A program made the translations under genes and the position numbers. Positions 7,403 through 12,874 of a DNA stretch of 12,874 bases are shown one piece after another. The notes below the pieces were generated by a model. It saw only the letters and a program-made list of their open reading frames with translations, was not told where the DNA came from and did not search any database. The stretch's first letter is position 1. Each line of letters opens with the position of its first letter. Source of the stretch: Roseivirga sp. UBA6061 (lineage in GTDB: Bacteria > Bacteroidota > Bacteroidia > Cytophagales > Cyclobacteriaceae); assembly GCA_002427745.1 (NCBI GenBank), contig DIYF01000182.1, positions 1-12,874 on the forward strand. The letters run 5' to 3'.

Positions 7403-7460
7403 CGAATAATCCAATTAAATTTAGATACAGCTAATTTTCAACAAGCTTCAAAATTAAATC

Positions 7461-9029
7461 ATGAAACTAAGGAACAAAGTATCAATACCACGGGAGTTTA
7501 GCTATTTCGACAAGTTTCAGGATAGACTGATCGAACTGACTCCTGATAAGGATGAATTGGTTGTGACCTTGCAACCCAATTTGGAAGAAACAGAGAGCTT
7601 CAAACCGGCTCAGTTTGACAGTCTTACCGCCTTTGAAGGTATGTTATCCACTAATAAGTTTAATTCTAAACTAGGAATAGCGGTTTTCAATTTTACACCG
7701 GATGAAGACCTGCTGGAAGTTTCAGAGCGGCTGGAAACACCAGACCTTGCCAACAGCTTGCCGGCATGGCTGGACAGTGATGGAAACAAGAGATATCTAA
7801 TCCCTGACGAAGTTACTGTACAGTTTAACGATGAACTACCTGTTGAAGTCATGGAAGAGATCATAGCAGGTCTGGGTTCAGAGATAATTGTTGAGCAAAG
7901 GACACCAGGTTATTATACAGTATCTGTTCCTCCGGAAAGAACTCTATTCGGCATGATCAACGAATTTAACCAAAGGGAAGAGGTAGTCTTTTCAGAACCG
8001 AGTGAGATCAGCTTTGACGATGACCTGGTTGCTCCTCCCAACGATCAATATTTCAACAAACTCTGGGGGCTTCGCAATAACGGACAAATTGTGAATGGCG
8101 CCAGAGGTAAGAAGGGTATAGATATTGATGTATTAGATGCCTGGGATATTACTAAGGGTGATAAATCAGTAGTACTTGCCATCATCGATTCAGGTATGGA
8201 TATGACGCACCCTGACCTTGAACCTAACCTGTTGCCCAGGAATGGAGAAGATTGGGATTTTGCTGATAGTGATGGATCTCCAGATGACGAGGGGAGTCAT
8301 GGTACGCATGTATGTGGTACCGCAGGAGCTGTGGCTAATAACAGGACAGGTATTGCAGGTGTGGCCCCCAATTGTTCACTCATGCCGCTAAGAATAAACT
8401 TAACAGCTGGTAAAAATCAAAATCGGGCTGATGCGATTAATTATGTAGCGGCTCAGGCAAAATACCACAAAAACAGGCGCTATATCGTCAACTGTTCATG
8501 GCGTGCGAGCAAAGATTTTACTGCCATTACTTATGCCATAAAGCGTACTGTAAAGTCGAATGTAATCATCTTGTTTGCAGCCGGTAATAAGGGGGATAAT
8601 ATGGATAGGAAGCCTCAGTATCCGGGAGTGTTGCCTGAAGTAATCTGTGTGGCCTCAATTGATAGTCGGAACCGTAAGGCACGTAAATCAAATTACGGAA
8701 CACAAGTTGATATCTGTGCACCAGGTGTCAATGTCTACTCTACAGTTCCCAAAAATAATTACGACTATAAAAGTGGCACTTCTATGGCTACCCCTCATGT
8801 AGCTGGTGTGGCTGCTCTGGTATGGTCAGTCAACAAGAAGCTGACAAGTGATGAGGTCAGGAAAATTGTGGAAAACAATGTAAAGGACGTTTATCGGGAC
8901 AACCGGAGGTACAGAGGAAAACTCGGTAAAGGAAGGGTGAATGCCCATCTGGCCGTTCTGAAAGCAGTAGAAGCACGATCTAACAGAGTATTCTCCGAAC
9001 TAGCGGCACTCGAGCCTGTGAGTGAATAG
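7461..9029 (+). CDS. Subtilase (S8 family serine peptidase) without a signal peptide
   Basis: The 522-aa product carries a complete subtilisin-type peptidase domain from about residue 190 to 505. It has catalytic Asp in VVLAIIDSGMDMTHPDL (D243), His in GSHGTHVCGT (H280), oxyanion Asn in FAAGNKGD (N376) and Ser in SGTSMATPHVAGV (S441). Ahead of it, residues about 110-185 (YLIPDEVTVQFNDELP through SVPPERTLF to EVVFSEPSE) look like the beta-alpha-beta N-terminal pro-domain (I9/fervidolysin type) that chaperones and inhibits the enzyme. Residues 1-105 form an extra, acidic domain I do not recognise. The N-terminus (MKLRNKVSIPREF) is polar and has no signal peptide, unusual for a subtilase. There is also no C-terminal T9SS domain. 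It may be cytoplasmic or exported by another route. Natural substrate unknown; the flanking exported proteins are candidates. Confidence 0.93.
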   Translation: MKLRNKVSIPREFSYFDKFQDRLIELTPDKDELVVTLQPNLEETESFKPAQFDSLTAFEGMLSTNKFNSKLGIAVFNFTPDEDLLEVSERLETPDLANSLPAWLDSDGNKRYLIPDEVTVQFNDELPVEVMEEIIAGLGSEIIVEQRTPGYYTVSVPPERTLFGMINEFNQREEVVFSEPSEISFDDDLVAPPNDQYFNKLWGLRNNGQIVNGARGKKGIDIDVLDAWDITKGDKSVVLAIIDSGMDMTHPDLEPNLLPRNGEDWDFADSDGSPDDEGSHGTHVCGTAGAVANNRTGIAGVAPNCSLMPLRINLTAGKNQNRADAINYVAAQAKYHKNRRYIVNCSWRASKDFTAITYAIKRTVKSNVIILFAAGNKGDNMDRKPQYPGVLPEVICVASIDSRNRKARKSNYGTQVDICAPGVNVYSTVPKNNYDYKSGTSMATPHVAGVAALVWSVNKKLTSDEVRKIVENNVKDVYRDNRRYRGKLGKGRVNAHLAVLKAVEARSNRVFSELAALEPVSE

Positions 9030-9154
9030 AATCATATTGTTTTGTGTACTGATTTACTCCAAAACATTCGCCAGGCTCCCATCTAATATTACTCTAGCCT
9101 CATGACATTGGCTTGTCCCACTGGCTATCACTTGTGATTCATCTAATAGCTTAA

Positions 9155-9172
9155 ATCACCATTTCTGGTGAT
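9155..9172 (+). other. Perfect stem-loop in the 285-bp gap after the subtilase gene
   Basis: ATCACCA (9155-9161) and TGGTGAT (9166-9172) form a 7-bp perfect stem with a TTTC loop. No T-tract follows, so it is not a standard terminator. It could equally be a 14-bp dyad operator in DNA. The rest of 9030-9314 holds no convincing gene; the AT-rich stretch 9200-9260 could contain the promoter for the two genes downstream, but no clear consensus was found. Confidence 0.4.
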
Positions 9173-9314
9173 GCCTGGGAGTGCTCGTCATTGCAAATTA
9201 CATGAGGCAAAATATTTATTACAATTATTTAATAGCAATCAGGGCTTATCAATAGATGTCATTAGTACATAGAAATAGTTACTGATAAACCAACCGGACT
9301 TAACCTCTGAAGAT

Positions 9315-12017
9315 ATGAGAAGTTTACTACTGTTTGTGATTTTCTTGGCAAGTACAATTGCTCTGAGCGCGCAAACTTCGGCCAAGAAACTCAGCGGCAT
9401 TTATTACATAGACAGATTAATAGTTGGAGAAAAGGAGAACTCAAACACAGCCTCAGTTTCTTCCGCAAGGGTGAATAGTCTCGAAAAAGATTACTTCGAA
9501 CAGTTTCTGAAATATATACCGGAATATGTAAAAAACACCAATATTTCATCTACGACAAACACTCCATTTGTGGGCATAAGCTCTCCTTTTTACATCAAAG
9601 ATGTCCCGAATGCCATCGAGGTGATTAATTCCCAAAAGATTGGAATTGCCATCGAAGAAAAGTCGGCTGAAATCGAACGGGCGCTTACTAAGGCTCGGGT
9701 TAACATTTTGAAGGGAATAGAAAAAGTCAGTAATGATCTGGGTGCTCATGATTTAGTAAAAGTTGCAAAAGCCTATGACAGAGATACATTTTTTGATATC
9801 AGTAATGATGGTATCAATACAACACTTGACAACCGGTTAAGTAATGCTCTGCTGGATCATTTTGGTGAAAATTATGGGGAGATAAAGGACGTAATCAAGG
9901 CCGAACTGGACCCTATTAATAAAAGTATCGCTGACTTCGGTAAAGGATATGAGCGCATGATTACCTATGAATTTAGCAAGCTCGGCAACTTCAGGGCAAT
10001 CAAGCATAAGTTGGACAAGAACCTGGCCACTTATGAATCACTTAGGAATTCTTCTCCTCTGGAAGCGGTAAAGATCCTTAAACAGAATGAAATTATTCTT
10101 GGCCTGATTGACCAGCAATATCTTGGTAAGGTTGAAAGAATTGCCAATGACGTATCGGCCGTAATCGATGGGTTAGATAATCTGAATCAAGTCAAAAACG
10201 AAATAGAGAAGGGGTGGGCTGAAATTGAAGGAGTGCTCAAAGGGGAGATAGACCTGGCTCGACTAAGCCTTGGTAAGCTAACTACAGGGAGTTTTGAAGA
10301 TATATTCATAGGCCAGGATTTCAAAGTCATAGAGGCAGAGCAACTTTATTATTCAGCCCTTGGAGTGCTGGATGGACCTCTCAGTAATGTACTGGGGGTT
10401 GACAGACAAGAGATCAGCGAAGCTGCAAGGATGATAGGAGGTGTGGGCTTTGGCATTGCCAGGATGTATTCCGGAGATATTTTCGGGGGAGCAATGTCGG
10501 TGATCGGGGGACTATTTGGTGGTAGCAGGCGCAAGAGTTCCGGAACTTCTGCATTGGCCAATACCATGGTAAAGGGCTTTAATCAGGTATTTGAAGGTCA
10601 GAGAAAAATACTTGAAGGTCAGGTCACCATAGTCAACAATCAAAAGCTCATAGTCGACAATCAACGTCAGCTTTCAGATCAAATATCTGAAATGCATAAG
10701 CAAATGATCACCAATGACACGATTACCTGGTCATTGATAGAAAATCTTCATCAACAAATCATACAAAATGATTCATTAATCGTTTCAATTCTCACTGAAA
10801 TAGATAGTAAGGTGGCCAACTTGCATGTTGAATTGAGGCAGTTTCATTCTGAAACGAGGTCGGAACTTGCAACAATTCAACAAAAGCTGAATACCATTAC
10901 CAACCAAAACAATTGCATAGCCAGCGCCATTCAGGAAGCCAATCTCGAGGCATTTAAATGCAGGTCTATCATGGAAAATGACCTGATTGAAGCCACTAAA
11001 GCAGGGCGCATTACCTCCATTGAAGACTACAGCGAATACTTTGTTTCAGCATGTATAAAAGGACTGGAAGATCTACCCAATAAGGCCAATCCAGCCACCC
11101 TGTCGCTGGATTTCAACAAGTGTCTTGATTCCGGTGGGCTGGGAGAGGGAGACATTTATGACCCCAAAGCTCTTTTTGCCATGCTTAGAGACTTATGGAA
11201 TGAAAAATATGGTGGTAGTCAGTATAATCTCGGTGCAGCTTATGTAGCGCTCCTGAATCCAACCTTAAAGGTGGATGGAAATAAAGATGTGTTGATTGCA
11301 AGAAGCTTGAGAAGAGCAAAAGGAGGCTGGTATAAAAATGAGGATCTTCTCAATGGGGTTAATGTGATTAATAAAATGGACCCTGATGCATTTAACAACA
11401 TGAATGCAGTTATCGACATTACTACTTTTTATCTATATGCTCTGCCCATGTTGGCCAAATCAGGCTCTCTGGGTGAAGAACTCATCAATGAAAAAGAATA
11501 TGGAGCCTATTTGAAAAAAAGAGTTATTCAAAACGCAGTAAAGTATTACAAACAAATACTGGAAATCACAATGGCTCAGCAATCCCTCATGTCTGGAACT
11601 ATGCTTCTGAGCCATATCAAAGCGAAGCTGAGTAGTAGTCAAATCAGCAGGAAGGAGAAAATGAAATGGGTAGATGCTATCAGAAACAATCAATACCTGG
11701 CTTTCAATTTCCTTAAATACATGCATTCTACAGGCTCAGGGTATAGCAAACTGATTGGGAAAGACTTCAAGGTTGAATTTTTCAAGAACAGGATCAATTT
11801 CAGCCAATTGGATAATGGTAAATACAATACGGTATTCAAAATCCAGGACTCAGTAGCCCTGGAATTAGTCTACAGCCCGGACAGGGTGCTTCCAAATGGC
11901 TTTTATCAAATGATTGATTTACATAAGAAATACCTCATTCTGGATGCTGAATTAAAAACTCTGAAAACCTTAAAGAGGAAGAATTTGATTACTCTGAAAG
12001 AACTCTATCTAAACTAG
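9315..12017 (+). CDS. Large exported coiled-coil protein (900 aa), unknown function
   Basis: A signal peptide (LLLFVIFLASTIALSA, cleavage probably before Q20) marks it as exported. Residues about 30-370 are mainly helical and charged. A glycine-rich hydrophobic stretch follows at about 373-409 (IGGVGFGIARMYSGDIFGG, then GLFGGSRRK); it could insert into a membrane or form a flexible hinge. Residues about 418-540 form a long coiled coil that starts with near-identical heptads keeping GQ or NQ at the same position, encoded by 21-bp DNA repeats. The C-terminal 350 residues are helical with several cysteines (about 535-620) and a lysine-rich end. I recognise no domain. The overall plan (helical bundle, hydrophobic glycine-rich hairpin, coiled coil) recalls pore-forming helical toxins, but only as a resemblance. 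The next gene starts 5 nt after its stop, so the two form one unit. Confidence 0.8.
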   Translation: MRSLLLFVIFLASTIALSAQTSAKKLSGIYYIDRLIVGEKENSNTASVSSARVNSLEKDYFEQFLKYIPEYVKNTNISSTTNTPFVGISSPFYIKDVPNAIEVINSQKIGIAIEEKSAEIERALTKARVNILKGIEKVSNDLGAHDLVKVAKAYDRDTFFDISNDGINTTLDNRLSNALLDHFGENYGEIKDVIKAELDPINKSIADFGKGYERMITYEFSKLGNFRAIKHKLDKNLATYESLRNSSPLEAVKILKQNEIILGLIDQQYLGKVERIANDVSAVIDGLDNLNQVKNEIEKGWAEIEGVLKGEIDLARLSLGKLTTGSFEDIFIGQDFKVIEAEQLYYSALGVLDGPLSNVLGVDRQEISEAARMIGGVGFGIARMYSGDIFGGAMSVIGGLFGGSRRKSSGTSALANTMVKGFNQVFEGQRKILEGQVTIVNNQKLIVDNQRQLSDQISEMHKQMITNDTITWSLIENLHQQIIQNDSLIVSILTEIDSKVANLHVELRQFHSETRSELATIQQKLNTITNQNNCIASAIQEANLEAFKCRSIMENDLIEATKAGRITSIEDYSEYFVSACIKGLEDLPNKANPATLSLDFNKCLDSGGLGEGDIYDPKALFAMLRDLWNEKYGGSQYNLGAAYVALLNPTLKVDGNKDVLIARSLRRAKGGWYKNEDLLNGVNVINKMDPDAFNNMNAVIDITTFYLYALPMLAKSGSLGEELINEKEYGAYLKKRVIQNAVKYYKQILEITMAQQSLMSGTMLLSHIKAKLSSSQISRKEKMKWVDAIRNNQYLAFNFLKYMHSTGSGYSKLIGKDFKVEFFKNRINFSQLDNGKYNTVFKIQDSVALELVYSPDRVLPNGFYQMIDLHKKYLILDAELKTLKTLKRKNLITLKELYLN
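10591..10664 (+). repeat. 21-bp in-frame repeats encoding coiled-coil heptads
   Basis: TTGAAGGTCAG occurs at 10591 and again at 10612. ATAGTCAACAATCAA at 10629 recurs with one change at 10650. Both pairs are exactly 21 bp apart, so seven codons (one heptad) have been duplicated at least twice. At protein level the register reads GQRKILE, GQVTIVN, NQKLIVD, NQRQLSD. This fits growth of the coiled coil by heptad duplication. Confidence 0.7.
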
Positions 12018-12022
12018 AAGAC

Positions 12023-12760
12023 ATGAAAATCTTTGCCAATCACACCACCAAATTAGCAGGTATACTGCTCACCTTATTTATTGCTGTGGCCTTGATGAGC
12101 ACAACCACTCAAACGAGGGTAACTGAGGTTCCGTTGGGCACAGTGATTCTTAATATGATACCTCCGGAGATCTTCCTGGCAGAGGAGGAGAATAAAGGTT
12201 GGGCTTTCCTGAATGGTCAGCAAATGGATAAGAGCTGGGAGCTGACTGCCAGAATCAACAGTGAGTATGACAACAGTATTTTTGAACATCTGCGTGAAAA
12301 GCTTCCAGATGCCAGAGGACAGTTTCTTCGTAGCATGAACCATGGCGGTTATGGACTCGATACCTGGAAGGACAGGAAAGTAGGGGTATCGCAAAAGGCA
12401 TGGTTAAAAAAGCATAATCATGATTTTAAAGTAAGCGTAAACGGGAAAACTAAATCAGGAGGCAGTCATAATCACAGGGTTGGTATTAACCATTTTGAAC
12501 TTAACCCGGATCGGCAATATAGTCACCCAATTGCTTCAATGAATGGTGGTGCTTATGATCGTTCAAGATGGGTAGCTGCAGTCCCAAAAAACAAAGATTT
12601 TCTGATGCCTTTCTTCAGAAGCGAAATAACGGATCATAATGGGACTCATCAACATAGTTTCTCATTCAACTATAGGGGTACTACTGATTTTCAGGACAAA
12701 TGGGGAACAGAAACCCGCCCTGTCAATGTAGGACTCTATGCATATATAAAGGTGGATTGA
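12023..12760 (+). CDS. Exported or membrane-anchored protein with a phage tail-collar/tail-fibre-like domain
   Basis: The 245-aa product has an N-terminal hydrophobic segment (LAGILLTLFIAVALMS, about residues 11-26), either a signal peptide or an anchor. Residues about 36-105 match the tail-collar pattern: PLGTVILNMIPPEIF, then GWAFLNGQQM, then LPDARGQFLRSMNHG, the usual P-G-x-[IV] / GW-x(2)-NGQ / LPDxRGxFLR series. The C-terminus TETRPVNVGLYAYIKVD matches the ETRPxNVxxxYxIK end of many tail fibres. Between them are three HxH motifs (H131/H133, H149/H151, H209/H211). In T4 long-tail-fibre tips such motifs bind iron along a trimer axis. The gene starts 5 nt after the 900-aa exported protein. 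There is no phage structural or lysis gene nearby, so this is probably a host surface protein built on a tail-fibre fold, perhaps an adhesin. Confidence 0.85.
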   Translation: MKIFANHTTKLAGILLTLFIAVALMSTTTQTRVTEVPLGTVILNMIPPEIFLAEEENKGWAFLNGQQMDKSWELTARINSEYDNSIFEHLREKLPDARGQFLRSMNHGGYGLDTWKDRKVGVSQKAWLKKHNHDFKVSVNGKTKSGGSHNHRVGINHFELNPDRQYSHPIASMNGGAYDRSRWVAAVPKNKDFLMPFFRSEITDHNGTHQHSFSFNYRGTTDFQDKWGTETRPVNVGLYAYIKVD

Positions 12761-12822
12761 GAGGTGCTTTTGAGATGTATTGAAAACATTCAGTCTGATC
12801 GGGTAAGGTGCTTGTAATTAAT

Positions 12823-12841
12823 CACAGCTGTACGGGCTGTG
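12823..12841 (+). terminator. Weak hairpin after the tail-collar gene
   Basis: CACAGC (12823-12828) pairs with GCTGTG (12836-12841) around a 7-nt loop, 62 nt after the stop codon. No T-tract follows directly, only a T/A-rich stretch about 15 nt later, so an intrinsic terminator is uncertain. The rest of the right-hand edge has no gene. Confidence 0.3.
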
Positions 12842-12874
12842 GGGTCGCAGAGGCTATTTAAAATAAAACTAATT

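Noticed and set aside
9171..9272. A 33-codon plus-strand ATG frame in the gap after the subtilase gene.
   Set aside because: It starts inside a stem-loop, has no start context or recognisable protein character, and is of a length expected by chance in AT-rich DNA.
10349..10567. Minus-strand frame opposite the glycine-rich part of the 900-aa protein.
   Set aside because: It is a shadow of the GC-richer glycine codons: proline-rich, without start context, and fully contained in a long gene with a signal peptide.
12023..12760. Reading the tail-collar gene as evidence of a prophage.
   Set aside because: No capsid, portal, terminase, tail-tube, integrase or lysis gene is present, and the protein carries an export segment that phage fibres do not have. 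A prophage outside the window cannot be excluded.

Overview
The window looks like a piece of a Bacteroidota chromosome, most plausibly a marine or soil Cytophagales-type bacterium. The evidence is AT-rich DNA, starts without convincing Shine-Dalgarno sequences, signal peptides that end just before a glutamine (SAQ, YGQ), and a TAnnTTTG-type -7 element. This is inference from style; there is no rRNA or other species marker. No tRNA, IS element, CRISPR array or prophage structural block was seen.

Left arm (1-2091, minus strand). This is an exopolysaccharide or glycan operon: a membrane-bound family 2 glycosyltransferase (444-1619), a 46-residue single-span microprotein (307-447) and the N-terminal part of a family 4 glycosyltransferase that runs off the left edge (1-305). 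The first two genes overlap by ATGA and the last two are 1 nt apart, so translation is probably coupled. Upstream on the same strand lies a small three-helix membrane protein that appears to start at TTG (1804-2091).

Middle (2262-5609, plus strand). First comes an unrecognised soluble protein of 285 aa, closed by a hairpin-plus-T-tract terminator. Then a three-gene signalling cassette follows: a polytopic membrane protein, a HisKA_3-type histidine kinase with a single N-terminal span and no sensor domain, and a NarL/LuxR-type response regulator. Both junctions are 4-nt overlaps. The natural reading is a split sensor kinase, with the polytopic protein supplying sensing in trans.

Right arm (5716-12760, plus strand). 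After a double hairpin come a two-span protein with a conserved-looking amphipathic N-terminus, an exported protein with a probable beta-rich C-terminal half, a subtilase with an intact catalytic set but no signal peptide, and then (after a 285-bp gap) two exported proteins 5 nt apart. The first of the pair is 900 aa, with a glycine-rich hydrophobic stretch followed by a heptad-repeat coiled coil. The second ends in a phage tail-collar/tail-fibre-like domain with three HxH motifs. This arm is the most unusual part of the window. A protease, envelope proteins and a tail-fibre-like surface protein beside a dedicated two-component system could be one regulated cell-surface system, but the functional link rests on gene order and orientation only.
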